DNA of 64,000 nt from Nannobrachium achirus (GCA_963921795.1 OY997661.1:36815970-36879969), one strand, 5' to 3'; shown: positions 46,359-57,593, numbered from the stretch's first letter. The notes: a model not told the origin generated them from the letters alone. Numbers and translations: made by a program.

Positions 46359-46526
46359 GGGGGGGAGATTTGTATGCGTCGGGGTCTTGTGTGGCCTTGC
46401 ATGTTGTCCTCTGAAGGACGCAAGCTTCTGTAAGTGCCATATCTGACACAGGAAACAGTAACATGATCTGTGTGTGTGTGTGTGTGTGTTGCTGTACTGT
46501 ATTTTATGTCTGCCTACTGTATTACC

Positions 46527-46740
46527 CGCTCTGTGGCCTTGTGGTTAAAGAGTGTGTGCCCTGAGAGACCAGGGGGTCGGGGGTTCAATCCCCGGCCGGG
46601 TCGTACCAAAGACCATAAAGATGTTACCCAATGCCCCCCTCCCGTGACATACTATCATTCCCAGGGGGTCGTACTTATACATCAAACTGCCTCACGCTAC
46701 GGACACAGGATATTGATTGGATGGTTGATGTTTAGACCGA
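46527..46740 (+). mobile_element. tRNA-derived SINE, family 2
   Basis: TGTGGCCTTGTGGTTAAAGAG (A box) and GGGGGTTCAATCCCCGG (B box), then CGTGACATACTATCATTCCC and CATCAAACTGCCTCACGCTA as in 13330-13582. Confidence 0.82.
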
Positions 46741-47379
46741 CCAACGCTCTTTACTTGAATGTCCCCCGATGCTTGTGAATTTTCTTCGTTTTTCTGGCGG
46801 TGGCACATATGATTTGGAAACAGTTTATTATATATATTTTTTTAACCACTATTCTGTTGCTTGTACGTGTATGAGTGACAAATACACCCCTCTTTGTTTC
46901 TTGAATCAATTTAGCATTGGTTAAACATTACACCATTGCATGGATGTTTTGCATTTCATTGGGAAATAAATATAAAATATACATATTATTTTCAGGGGCC
47001 GTTTTCGGCTAGACTTTTCAAGCGAATCTGCACTTTGAAATGCATTAAAACTCAATTATAACGTAGCTTTGACCCATAAATAAATAAATAAAGCTGCGAT
47101 GATATTTATGGGGGTTGGATACTTGGATTATCCGTCTCAAGCGAGTTTCAAGTCTCTTGAAAGTTTATTTCATTCCATATTTGCAACCATGAAATTAATT
47201 GAATCTGATGCTCTCCTTATAAATTAAACCACTTGATCTGCACTGTAACTTTCCTCTTGACTGATTCTTTTTACCATTGAGCTAATGGAGCCAGCCAATC
47301 ATTATTCCTCAATCAATGCCTCAATCAATTTAATTGTGGTATTTCTCAAAGTGAGGTCCAGGGACTCTCTGGCTTACTT
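46741..47379. other. Intron stretch with no recognised feature
   Basis: AT-rich, unique-looking. Confidence 0.45.
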
Positions 47380-47525
47380 GAAGGGGTTCCAATTGACCCT
47401 TACAGGTCTGTAACTCTGAGAGTCGACAAAATAGAACCAAATGGACCTGTGAGGTTTAATTTGGTTCTATTTTGTGCACTCTTGAGTCACAGTGGTCCTT
47501 GAAATTAAAGTTTGAGAACCGTAAG
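47380..47525. mobile_element. hAT-like piece with palindromic core
   Basis: AGTCGACAAAATAGAACCAA and TTTGGTTCTATTTTGTGCAC pair across a short loop. It ends AAAGTTTGAGAACCGTAAG. Confidence 0.6.
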
Positions 47526-47530
47526 GTCCA

Positions 47531-47674
47531 CAGTACCAGCTCTTGACAGTGTGATGTAAAAACCGGTTCCGGGAACGGTTCCCAAATGAGATGGAACCGG
47601 TTCCTCAACGTTGGATCTGGTTCCTCCGGATTACGGATCCGGTTTTTACATCACGCTGTCAAGACCTGGCACTG
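47531..47674. mobile_element. Palindromic MITE, AACCGG-rich
   Basis: CAGTACCAGCTCTTGACAGT and CTGTCAAGACCTGGCACTG are the ends; TGATGTAAAAACCGG pairs inside. The middle repeats GGAACCGGTTCC. Confidence 0.75.
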
Positions 47675-48091
47675 TTATTGGTGACTGTCCCAACCACTGG
47701 CACGGTCCTCTCTTTAATAATTCCGCTTTCCCAGACGGCAAAAATAAATGCTGATTGAATATATTTCCCCCCCCCCAATCTTTAGCTTTAAATTCCATAC
47801 GACTTGATCCCCGTATTAGCGCTGTGAGCCCAGCTCAGAGGGAATTAAGTGTGGAGGGGAAAAAGTGCAGCAGTCAACTCTCCACCTAAAAAAAAAGAAA
47901 AAAGAAACTCCATTAGTTTGCCTGCCTGCCAGGCCACCATTAACAAGATTAGGGGAGGGGTGGAGGGGGTGGGGGGGCACACAATGGCATGGTGCCTCCC
48001 TCTCCCTGTGTCCCTCACCAGCCTGCTCCAGCTCCCATAGTCCCTCCTGTATTGTTGAGGCTCATTTGCCAGTACAATGCGGTTATTCAAT

Positions 48092-48282
<191 letters not shown>

Positions 48283-48572
48283 CTCTCCTAAGGGAACTGG
48301 GACACAACACCTCCTTATGCAGGCACACACACACAAACAGACAGACAGACAGACAAAAGATACACACACGAAACATATAAATAAATATGCTGATGTTTTT
48401 ACATGGGCTTGAGCGTGAGCGTACACACACACTCACACACACTATCTCAATATTGCGCTCTCTTATGAGGCCTGTATGTGTCGTACCAAACAGGCATCCA
48501 TATGCACCCATACGCAATGCGTATTATTTGACGATTATAATAACGGGCAGGTCTACATGCACGTCTGTCCTC

Positions 48573-49060
48573 TATACAGTGGTGTAAAGTAATACTGTAA
48601 GAGCAATCTTTAAGGACTTTTTTGGGGACTTTTATGCAATAGGCCAGCGGGCAGCCCTGTAAGTGGAATTTTTGCTGTGTTTTTTACTTTGCTGAAGTCA
48701 TTCCAACTCTCAGTACTTTTACTTCTACCCAACTACACCTCAGAGGCAAATATTGTACCTTTTACTCCACTACAATTATTTCAAAACATTAGTAACTTGT
48801 TACTTACTACTGGTAGATTTTGTACACACTTCAACACATACATACATTAACCAAGCCCTATGCTATACATTTCGGCTATTTTCAGTGTACTTTTATACAT
48901 TTGAAAACTTTGGAAATGGGCCTGCATAATGAGTACTTTCTCCTTTTGTACATTTTGATACCAATACCGTTGTACTTTTACTCAAGACAATTTTGTATTT
49001 CCTGACTTTTACTTGTAACAGAGTGTTTCTACATTGCAGTATTGACACTTTTACACAAGT
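48573..49060 (+). mobile_element. AAGTACA-type element
   Basis: CAGTGGTGTAAAGTAATACTG start, TTTTACTCCACTACAATTAT body, GTACTTTTACTCAAGACAAT part. The stem-loop has decayed to CGGCTATTTTCAGTG at 48872. Confidence 0.65.
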
Positions 49061-49300
49061 TGTGCGTGCGTGCGTGGCTGTGCGACTGCTGGCTACAGGA
49101 GAGCTGAGCTTTACGTCTCCTTGCCAGCCTTACATAACCCACTGGCAGATCTATTCTCTACTGTCCAGAAACAAAACACTACAGTGTGCATGTTTTCAAC
49201 CGTCAATAGACTGCTCTGTTTAACCCAATCCAATGATTAGGTTTCCTTGACTCACTAACTGCACTGTCCTGCACAGTCACCACACCCAGAGTCAGCACAT

Positions 49301-49905
49301 CAGTGGTGTAAAGTGGTGGTTCTCAACCTGTGGGTCGGTACCCCCTTGGGGGGGGGTCCCCAAATTATTTTGGGGGGTCTCCAGATGATTAGCTGAATGT
49401 GCAACATTGTTTTCTCACTCAACAGTAAACAAACCAACGTAAAGTTTTAAGTGTATAGAGGGAATCTTCACAATTCCAAAGTGACAAATTACGCACTTTT
49501 TAATGCCTCTAAAATGGCAAATTAAACATTGGCCAAACAAATGTCAAATAATTGAGGGTGAAATTGTGAAAATAGCCGATCGTGAGCATGTAGATTGGTT
49601 ATTTTCACAATAGAACCGTGTTATACAAAATGTAATGCCTCAACTCTTGGTGCTCGTCAGGGTGGGGGGTCCCCAGTTAAAAGAATATTTTGGGGGTTGC
49701 GGCCTGAAAAGGTTGAGAACCACTGTTGCAAAGTAACCAAGTACAATTTTGAGGTATTTTATACTTTACCAGGAGTATTTCTAATTTACTGTACTTTTAC
49801 TTCTACTCCACTACAGCTCGGAGGCAAATAGTGTACCTTTGACTCCACTACCATTATTAGAAAGCATTAGTTATTAGTCCTCCTGTTTGAAGATTTCGAT
49901 TATTA
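49301..49905 (+). mobile_element. AAGTACA-type element split by a hAT element
   Basis: CAGTGGTGTAAAG is cut by 49314-49725 and resumes GCAAAGTAACCAAGTACAAT. Both sides together read as the family start. Confidence 0.7.
49314..49725 (-). mobile_element. hAT element, GTTCTCAACC family, reversed copy
   Basis: GTGGTTCTCAACCTGTGGG start and GGTTGAGAACCACTG end. GTGTAAAG and TTGCAAAG flank it (6 of 8). The stem-loop at 49568-49610 has lost part of one arm. Confidence 0.8.
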
Positions 49906-50399
49906 TTACAAAACCACTTCAGACTTATCTACTTGTGAACGGGAGTTGCAGATCTGAAAGCTCACAAAATGAGATTTAGGATTATTTGACAATACAACAA
50001 AAGGCCTTTTAGGGCTGAAGTGGTTAATATGAGAACACATGAAGGAAGGAATAAAAAAAACTACAATGGCATGACGTATGAATGGAATCGGACGAGAGGG
50101 ACGCGTCCATGCAAGAAACAGTAGTCTGTAATTTCTGTTCTCTCTTTCTCCCTCTCTCTCCTCATTCCCATCCTTCATAATCCTTTCTTCACCTCCGTAT
50201 CATGTTATGACTCTCCTCCCCCTCCCCTGTTGAACCCGCTCACCCTGTCCTTTCTCTCCATCCCGTATGCTAATCTTCATCTATTTTCTCTCTCTCGCTC
50301 TCGGTCGTTGAGGTCTCCTGCTAGTAAACAATGAATTGTTGCCATACAGCATCTTTTCAGTCCTGGATGAGCTGCTAACAACTTCAACCTCTGCAGTCT

Positions 50400-50474
50400 T
50401 AGCCTAGCGCAGCTAGACTCTCTCTGCCATTGCTAACACAAGGCAGTGTGATATTGTCTGGCTATGCAAGGCTA
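50400..50474. mobile_element. 75-bp TAGCC-ended MITE with 9-bp duplication
   Basis: TAGCCTAGCGCAGCTAGAC and GTCTGGCTATGCAAGGCTA are inverted ends. CTGCAGTCT (50391-50399) and CCGCAGTCT (50475-50483) flank it, 8 of 9 alike. Confidence 0.75.
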
Positions 50475-50497
50475 CCGCAGTCTTTTGTTGTACGTCA

Positions 50498-50548
50498 AAA
50501 ATAGCCAATACCTACAAGCTGAGCTTGAAGTTCGACTGTTTTTGCCAA
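50498..50548. repeat. Stem-loop module, shortened
   Basis: AATAGCCAATACCTACAAGC and GAGCTTGAAGTTCGACTGTT with almost no loop. A CT-rich tract (50620-50760) follows. Confidence 0.6.
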
Positions 50549-50964
50549 ATGTTTATTTTTGCCGATTATGACATGCGCACTTGTGCAGAGTGTGGCGTAT
50601 TGATGGTTAGATGATAGATGATATCTCATCTCTCTCTCACACTCACTCACTCTCTCTGTTTCTGTCTCTCTTTGTGTCTCTCTCTCTCTCTCCCTCTCTG
50701 TCAGTATTCGCTTCTATCTATCTCTGTCTATACTTTTCTCTCTCTTCTCTCTCTGTAATGAAGTCATTTTCAAGCTTTGTCTCGTCAGAGCACAAAAACT
50801 GCCTAAATAAATAAATATCGGTATGTCAAAATGGAGGATTTCAACACAGAGCGTTATTGTAGTCTGTGGTTGTCTGTCACACACTTAATGCAGGAAACGT
50901 TTTGTATGAATAAATGGTAGTTTAACCGAATTAAGACCCCAGGCGATTCTGCCTACTAAATCGC

Positions 50965-51160
50965 TAGTTTTCAAACATTTCTTTTGTGTCATGGACCACC
51001 CGAAATGATATTTATTTGGCCACGGACTCCCATTTGCAAATGTTTTGTGCCAGGGACCCCCAAAAGAGAAGATTTGTGTGTGTATCATGTACTAAATTGA
51101 CCCTTACAAGTCTGTAACTTTGACAGTGTACAAATGGAACCAACTCGTTCCATTTGTACC
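50965..51160. mobile_element. hAT-like fragments
   Basis: ATGATATTTATTTGGCCACGG and GTGCCAGGGACCCCC match the 59240-59454 family; 51095-51160 holds TGTACAAATGGAACC palindrome scraps. Confidence 0.55.
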
Positions 51161-51719
51161 ACTGATGTACCATTGATGTACAGTATGCATATGCTGCTAT
51201 GCTCACACACCTTCATGTCTTATCTTAGGTATTATGTGGAAAATGTAGATAATTTGGTTATTTTCTTTGATTCTTTTATCCCTTGCCTCCCTTCCCTTCT
51301 CCTTATTTTCTTTCCTTTTTCTATGGACATAGTACAATGTTACTATGCACAGAAACAAACAATTCTCCCTTTATTGATAGATACAGTAGACTGACAGCCA
51401 GGAAACTGGGAGAGAGAGGTGGGAGGGTGACACTGACTCAGCAAAGGTCGTGGGGTTTTGGATTTGAACTGTTGGCTCCTGTCAACAGTTCACTCACTCT
51501 CTCTCAACTCCTCACAAGCAGTTTGTGCTTGGAAGGCCACCTGGCCTGGTTGGGGCCTAACCAGTTCCTTTTCAGTTGCCTTTTACACACTTTTATACAA
51601 CACGCACACTCCACACATCCATACACCACAGACATTACTGATTACTGACTTGTTCACACCTCAAATCCAGTTATGATTTAATACTTGCTTTATAATTATT
51701 TATTTAAAAAAAATAAAAA

Positions 51720-51786
51720 AGTTTCACTTGTGTTGACTCCCTCGCTATGCATTATCCCTATTGCATGACACAATAAAGCTGATTCT
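51720..51786 (+). mobile_element. LINE-type 3' tail next to the exon 2 acceptor
   Basis: GACACAATAAAGCTGATTCT and a short GATTCT repeat are the typical tail of CR1/L2/Rex LINEs. It ends about 25-30 bp before the APP exon 2 acceptor, so branch point and tract lie at or in its edge. Confidence 0.55.
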
Positions 51787-51814
51787 GATTCTCTCGGTCT
51801 CTCTCTTCTGCCAG

Positions 51815-51982
51815 GTGCCGACAGACGTGTCCATGGGTCTGCTGGCGGAGCCGCAGGTGGCCATGTTCTGTGGGAAGCTCAACATGCACGTCAACGTGCA
51901 GAGCGGCAAGTGGGAGCCCGACCCCTCGGGCACAAAGAGCTGCATCGGCACCAAGGAGGGCATCCTGCAGTACTGCCAGGAG
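51815..51982 (+). CDS. APP: APP exon 2: first part of the growth-factor-like domain
   Basis: 168 bp, the same length as human exon 2, phase 0 at both ends. It encodes [40 protein letters not shown], then [16 protein letters not shown]. Human APP here reads [20 protein letters not shown], so identity is high. Three of the E1 cysteines are present. Transposon sequence begins 9 bp after the exon, leaving the donor GTGAGGAC free. Confidence 0.95.
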
Positions 51983-51990
51983 GTGAGGAC

Positions 51991-52165
51991 GGCGGCGTCA
52001 CAATGGGGGGGAAAGTGGGACTGAGTTAGCCTGGCTTGGCCAGACTATATACTAATGCAGCTAACTAACTGCAGTTCAGTACCCACCTTGTTTTAACATG
52101 GGTGGATTGTTTAGCTGTGCTTGGCTAGGACTGAGTTACTAGGGCCCTAGGTGGAAGTGCCTGGA
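51991..52165. mobile_element. hAT-like composite family, 5' fragment, at the exon 2 donor
   Basis: GGCGTCACAATGGGGG, GAAAGTGGGACTGAGT and ACTAGGGCCCTAGGTGGA match the left end of 31791-32322. It is cut by the 101-bp element at 52027-52127. Its start is at intron position +9. Confidence 0.75.
52027..52127. mobile_element. 101-bp TAGCC-ended MITE with exact 9-bp duplication
   Basis: TAGCCTGGCTTGGCCAGAC and GTTTAGCTGTGCTTGGCTA are the ends. GGACTGAGT flanks both sides exactly (52018-52026, 52128-52136). Removing one copy plus the element restores GGGACTGAGTTACTAGGGCC, which is present uninterrupted at about 31828, so the insertion is proven by a filled/empty comparison. Confidence 0.88.
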
Positions 52166-52415
52166 ATTATTTTATATGGCCGCTCTACGTCCTAAGCCAC
52201 TGTCGCCCCATGGCAAAGATTTGAGTTCGCATTTAAAAAATCACACCCAGTCTAAATTCATTAAGCGTCCCGTGAAGCTTGGCCAATGAGCCAAGTGTGG
52301 GATATACGTACCTACATAAATACAAACAGACAAAGCCAGATGTAGGAGCGGTTGGCAGTAGCACCCCCCAAAATATACATATTCAAAGATTTGCTAGTTT
52401 TCACGATTTTTCAGA

Positions 52416-52480
52416 AATGGCCGATCTAGAAGCTCATAGCCTGGCCCCTAGTGACATGCTATGAGCTTGTAGATCTTCTG
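52416..52480. repeat. Stem-loop module, solo copy
   Basis: GGCCGATCTAGAAGCTCATAG pairs with CTATGAGCTTGTAGATCTTC; the changed base pair CATAGC/GCTATG is present in both arms. Confidence 0.78.
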
Positions 52481-53333
52481 GCCCAACAAAAACAGGGGTC
52501 CTGACCCACAGGTTGAGAACCACTGCTCTAACCTAACCGTCCTTGGAAAAACAATATACTGTAGATAACTGGAACCAGGACGTGAATTCCACTGCCTCCC
52601 TTGTCCATGTCTCCCCCGTCAAACTGCTTTCCTGTTGTGCTTCAGTACAGGAACATAACAAGGGAAGTGGCCTCATTCGTTCAGATGTGTCTAATGGTTG
52701 CGTGGTGGAGATAACCTCCGGCGTACGAAGGAACTAACGTTCAAAGGAGGTTATATCCTCATCACCCAAACATTAGCCACGAATGTCGGAATACAGGAGA
52801 TAAAAGGGAAGTCGGCAGCTGAGATGAGACACTGTAAGTGATATGAAATGACAAGCATGCAAATGAACCCAAAGGGGAGATAAACTTTCATCATTTCATT
52901 ACTTTTGATCCGGGTCCCGCCTTGAGACTCTTGTGAGAGAAGTAAGCAAGCAGATATATGAAAACAAGCCCAAAAGAAGTGACTATAGGCCAAAGAAACA
53001 ATCCGCCACTACTGTACCAATAGTTTCATGCGACTTTACAGGAAAAATAACAAGCGCTTATAATAAGCAGACATGGCAACACTGCCAGACATGGATTGAG
53101 GGGGGGCATGGAAGTGTACTGTGCCGGGGGGGTTACAGTGAAATGTGCGAGACGATACGCGTTTGATGTAGAGTCAAAATTTTATCGAGGGGAAACAGGC
53201 CCGAAGGAATCCCATTGCTCTCGCTTCCTAAAATAACAAATGTTCTAAATGTGAAATAATAATACTTTTGTTTTCAGGGTACATTTGCACATACTAAACA
53301 TTAAATGTGTTCCCTGCATCTATCCGTCCTAAC
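52481..53333. other. Intron 2 stretch with no recognised feature
   Basis: A hAT-like GACCCACAGGTTGAGAACCA scrap at 52503-52525. Otherwise nothing seen. Confidence 0.45.
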
Positions 53334-54133
53334 CAGGCCTGGAATTTCGTCATTTTAGGGGCAAGGCCACTTGGCCTTTGGTGTTTTGAGGGCACAAATG
53401 CCAGGGCAGGAAGGCAATACAATAAAACAAGATTTTAGTCCATTGAAAGAATGTGTTGAATTTAAGCGTTAGGGATGATAACCTATTAATCTGCAGTGAA
53501 ATAGATAAATGATGGTATTTACAATCTGATCCATGCTCAACCCTGCACCAACCAAAGTCACTGGATTGGTTTAAAGATGGGGACTCAGGAGAATTAAGAT
53601 TTCAGAATCTCAACAAAAGACACTGGTGTCTGCATGACAAGAAAGAGACGACAGTGTCTACTGTCTATTGACAAGAAAGAGATAGAGGAGAAAGTGGTAC
53701 AGTCAGCTGGGGCATTAAAGGAGTAGTTCACTCCCAAAATGACTTTTTTTTCTATTGATTAGTCATGCCATGGAGAGTAGAGTTCAATAATATTTTTAGT
53801 TTTTCGTTGCATTCCTAAGACAAAAATGTGATAACAATAAATGTACCCCCATTCGTTCCGGATGGGGACCCGTTTCAAAACGGGTCCCCATCTGGAATCA
53901 ATGGGGGTAAATTTACTCGAATCAAATTTTTGTCTTAGGAATGTGACAAAAACCCAAAAATATTATTGAACTCTACTCTCCATGGCATGACTAATCAATA
54001 GAAAAAAAGTCATTTTGGGGGTGAACTACTCCTTTAAGGCCACTGTGGCCTCAGGTCATGCCATTGGTTTGAGGGGCACAAGGCCAAACTGAGGGGCAAT
54101 GGCTGCCATGGCCCACATGAAATTCCTGCCCTG
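53334..54133. mobile_element. hAT-like element holding a TTAA MITE
   Basis: Ends CAGGCCTGGAATTTCGTCA and GAAATTCCTGCCCTG. GTCCTAAC (53326-53333) and ATCCTAAC (54134-54141) flank it, 7 of 8. The interior repeats AAGGCCAC/GTGGCC words. 53715-54037 is inserted in it. Confidence 0.8.
53715..54037. mobile_element. Palindromic TTAA MITE (piggyBac-like)
   Basis: TTAAAGGAGTAGTTCACTCC and its near-complement bound about 145-bp arms; GGGGACCCGTTTC and GAAACGGGTCCCC meet at the centre. TTAA at both ends. Non-coding. Confidence 0.85.
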
Positions 54134-54335
54134 ATCCTAACTATTAGGAGCAGGGGTCCTTTAATACATTTACCCATCCTAACTAATGGGAGCAGTGGGT
54201 GTTATTATTAATACATTTGCCACCCTATCTTATTGTGATGCGAGAGTGCCGTCTAGCCAATACCAACTCAGGACTGTCATGAATCACTGCCCGCCCCACT
54301 CTCTCTATTTAGCATCAGGGTCTGGAGCTCTACAG

Positions 54336-54765
54336 CAGTGGTTCTCAACCTCTTCATGCCGCGGCCCCCAAAATAATCATATTTTAACTGGGGACCCCCT
54401 CGCCTTGACGAGCACTAAGAGTTGAGGCATTACATTGTATAACACAGCTCTATTGTGAAAATAGCAGATCTACATGCTCACAACGCCTCGCGTTGCGAGG
54501 CGTTGTGAGCATGTAGATCTGCTATTTTCCAAATTTCAGCCTCTAATATTTGACAATTTGACCAATGTTTAATTTGTCATTTTGGAGGTCCTTAAATTGT
54601 CACTTTAGAAATGTGCAGATACCCTCTATACACTTAAACTTTATGTTGGTTTGTTTACTGTTGAGGGAGAAAACAATGTTGCACATTAAGTTAATTATCT
54701 GGGGACCCCCCAAAATAATTTGGGGACCCCCCTGGGGGTCCCGACCCACAGGTTGAGAACCACTG
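54336..54765 (+). mobile_element. hAT element, GTTCTCAACC family, copy 2
   Basis: Ends CAGTGGTTCTCAACCTC and GGTTGAGAACCACTG. CTCTACAG flanks both sides exactly (54328-54335, 54766-54773). Central stem-loop 54454-54535 with CATGCTCACAACGCC and its complement. Confidence 0.93.
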
Positions 54766-54970
54766 CTCTACAGCGTTGCTGGCTAAGCTGTCGCGCTGCA
54801 GTGCATCTACGTAGGCGGTGCACTTTCTGCCTTTCCTGGCTGTGCCCTGGGCACTTGGCTCACACAGTGTCTGTGTTCTTGCCACCAGTTCCGGGTGCCT
54901 GACGCAGTGCCCTGCCAGCCTCATCCTTCTCTCTCTGACCTTGTCTGTGACCCATGGTAGGTCCCTGTAG

Positions 54971-55120
54971 ACCAGGGGAGGGCAACTTTGATGGTGGAGA
55001 GGGCCACTACCGTATATTTCCACACTCACTCCAGTGGGCCACATTGCATATTGTTACTGTCGAGCAAAAACCTCTTGTCTCCAGTAAGATAGCCGATCTA
55101 CAAGCTCAAAACGCCCCCAT
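54971..55120. mobile_element. hAT-like left end with half a stem-loop
   Basis: CCAGGGGAGGGCAACTTTGA is a TIR type common in fish hATs. A half stem-loop lies at 55086-55115. No matching right end found. Confidence 0.5.
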
Positions 55121-55849
55121 GACGCCAGTTGGACACTTCAACCAATACACTGGGTGGGCTGGGTGTTGAACCGGGGACTAGAGCTTTAGCCTAAATATGG
55201 CCTAAATATGTGAGCCAACCCAGCCCGACAGAACGTCAGCCAGAGAACGACCCAATTCACCCAAATCCTGATACATGATAGACAATTGAAGTCCGACCCA
55301 GCCCACAGTCCGACATGCAGCCTTTTTTCATAAATATTGGTGATTCGTTAAGAACGGAGACATTCTACCCCTTTCCAACTGTCTTTATTAAAATAAACTG
55401 CTTGAAGCAAATAGGGCTAACCGTCCAAATTAAGGAACAAATAAACATCAGAGCCTCGCTCGGAGAACACAGGCTGACGACCTCCACAGAAGGCGTGCAG
55501 GCTATTATATATAGCTACAAAGTTCACAGTCCCACAACTTCTACAATATTAGGTTATACAAAAGTGACTGTGGACAGCTTCAACAATGTCCCCCGTTCGG
55601 CAGTGCACGCATGCACACACACAGTCACACATACTCAAGTTGTGCAGCAGCGCAGCAGAGACGCATCTCACTGGGAGTTAGTGAGAGGTTGTAACAAGAC
55701 CCAAAGAAGTTACTGGAAAGCGGCCCACGTTACCACAGAAGTTACGAGCGCAGCTCCAAAGCCTGACAAATACGTGAACAATTTGGTGCGGCGCAGGCTG
55801 GGTTGGCGCGGCGCCGGCTCAGGCTGAAATTGTAAAGCTCTACCGGGGA
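55121..55849. other. Intron 2 stretch without a supported gene
   Basis: An open frame of 170 codons (55315-55827) has no motif I recognise and no splice support. Confidence 0.5.
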
Positions 55850-56328
55850 CAGTGGTGTCAGTTCAGCAAAAGCTAGGGTATGGCAAAGATGGGACTCCTC
55901 ACGGTTCTATTGTGAAAATAGCAGATCTACATGCTCACAATGCCTCGCGCTGCGAGGCGTTGTGAGCATGTAGATCGGCTATTTTCACAATGTCTGAAAC
56001 AAAAAACCTGACTTTTGTCCGTTTTTTCCCCCGTTTCTACGGTTTCTTGGGCTGGATATGGCAGCCTGGAATGGTTTTTCAAGTGCAGCTAAACTTAGCA
56101 TGTTAGTAAACATGCCACAATTAACAATAATGCATTGCACCTGTGCAGCTGACCTGCGGAACCTGGTAATATACCATTTTGTCAAGCTGGGGAGAATTTA
56201 ACAACATAATAACCAGCAGCACAGATAGAGACATTCATGGATTTATATTCAAAAGTAACTCTTATTTTCCCCCCTGGACCCTGGGTATGGCAGCTGCATA
56301 CCCCTGCCATACCCAATTGACGCCCCTG
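55850..56328. mobile_element. hAT-type MITE, relative of 5359-5551, with added stem-loop
   Basis: CAGTGGTGTCAGTTCAGC and CAATTGACGCCCCTG ends. ACCGGGGA (55842-55849) and ACCAGGGA (56329-56336) flank it, 7 of 8. The stem-loop (55911-55990) has the flanks TTCTATTGTG and CACAATGTCTG, the same as in the GTTCTCAACC family, although the ends of this element differ. Confidence 0.85.
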
Positions 56329-56380
56329 ACCAGGGACCCTCTGATTCTCAGGAGGCCTCTCTACCCAAGATGCTTAACAC

Positions 56381-56807
56381 CAGGGACGTGCTGGCCATTG
56401 GGAAAAGCGGGACAAGTTTCAAATTTGTACATTTTTTCGCAAAGCAAAGCCCTGCTTCATCATACAAGGCCGACGCACAAAAGTAGTGAAAACAGCAGAT
56501 CTACAAGCACACAACGCCTTGCGGTGCGAGGCGTTGTGTGCTTGTAGATCGGCTGTTTTCACTAGTTTAAATAATTTTCAAAATGATGAATACAAAACAA
56601 ATGGTTTTGGACATACAAGGTTTCCACCCGACAATAACGAAATATAACTCATGTAATTGGCCCACTGGCTTGTCACTTGTCATGATCTGAAATGGCAAAT
56701 CTTTGAGTAGCAGCAGCGCTATAGAGAGAGATCTCTCTCTACAGCGCGCAATGAGGGCCTCTCCAACTCTTTTTCCCGGGCTGAATCAGGGGCCCAGCAC
56801 GTCCCTG
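56381..56807. mobile_element. hAT-like element holding a TCGTCGTTG MITE
   Basis: CAGGGACGTGCTGGCC and GGCCCAGCACGTCCCTG are the ends. CTTAACAC and CTTAACAT flank it, 7 of 8. A GCGCTATAGAGAGAGATCTC palindrome lies at 56718-56749. Confidence 0.8.
56417..56641. mobile_element. Tc1/mariner-like MITE, TCGTCGTTG family, copy 4
   Basis: TTTCGCAAAGCAAAGCCCTG body, stem-loop 56489-56565 with CAAGCACACAACGCC, and right end CATACAAGGTTTCCACCCG. The left TIR is missing. Confidence 0.75.
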
Positions 56808-56860
56808 CTTAACATGCAACGCACAAGATGATAACATGGAAACTGTGTGTGTGTGTGCAG

Positions 56861-56990
56861 GTTTACCCAGAGCTCCAGATCACCAACGTGGTCGAAGCCA
56901 ACCAGCCAATCAGCATCCAGAACTGGTGCAAGAAGGGACGCAAGCAATGCCGTAGTCACATGCACATCGTTGTGCCCTACCGCTGTCTGG
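56861..56990 (+). CDS. APP: APP exon 3: growth-factor-like domain, heparin-binding loop
   Basis: 130 bp as in human. It encodes [38 protein letters not shown], then PYRCLG with the last codon split. The basic CKKGRKQC loop is the known heparin-binding site of the E1 domain. The acceptor is TG-rich: (TG)n runs to CAG with few other pyrimidines. Confidence 0.95.
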
Positions 56991-57052
56991 GTAAGACGTG
57001 TGTGTGTATGTTTGTGTGTATTGTAAAAAAATAAGATGACAGGGGACAGCTT

Positions 57053-57200
57053 GGGTGTACGACTGTACGTAATTTATTTTAGAATGAATATGAGCCAATG
57101 TGTGGTAGGTTGAGGCTGTTATTAATGCAGCGGTCCTTGTGTGTGCGTGTGTATGAATATTCAATGCTGTGTGTGTGGTTGCATAATGCTCGTTATTCTT
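57053..57200 (+). repeat. Upstream copy of the exon 4 acceptor region
   Basis: GTGTGGTAGGTTGAGGCTGT, TATTAATGC and GCATAATGCTCGTTATTC recur at 57594-57720, just before exon 4. About 135 bp direct duplication with diverged middle. Confidence 0.8.
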
Positions 57201-57593
57201 TTTTTATAAACAAACTTATAAGACAAGGCAAGACAAACTACATAAAAGCAGAAACAAAACAACTAAAAGAAGACCAGCCCCATACATGTCACCTTCTCTT
57301 CAGAATATAAGTTATCTGTTCCATAGCACAACAACCGCTCATTTCCCTGAGCCAGTGGCTCACCCATGGTGAATGTTTCGTTCCACGATAGATACATTCT
57401 GGGCTTTGCTTGGAGTAACATGTCCAAAATGATTCGTTTTTTTTTCTTTGGTATGAAAGGGGTTTCAGTGTGAAACTCCAAAATGAACCTTACATCCAGC
57501 ATTTTATGAATGATCTGTGAGATCTTACTCCCAACATTTCACAATCTCCCTGTATTCCCACAACACAATGACAAATTATAATGCTGGTTATTG
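57201..57593. other. Intron 3 stretch between the direct repeats
   Basis: No exon or repeat end recognised. TTTCGTTCCACGATAGATAC-type unique sequence. Confidence 0.4.

Noticed and set aside
55315-55827. 170-codon open frame in APP intron 2
   Set aside because: No motif or domain recognised, no convincing splice context, ends next to a transposon. Could be a decayed repeat; a protein search would settle it.
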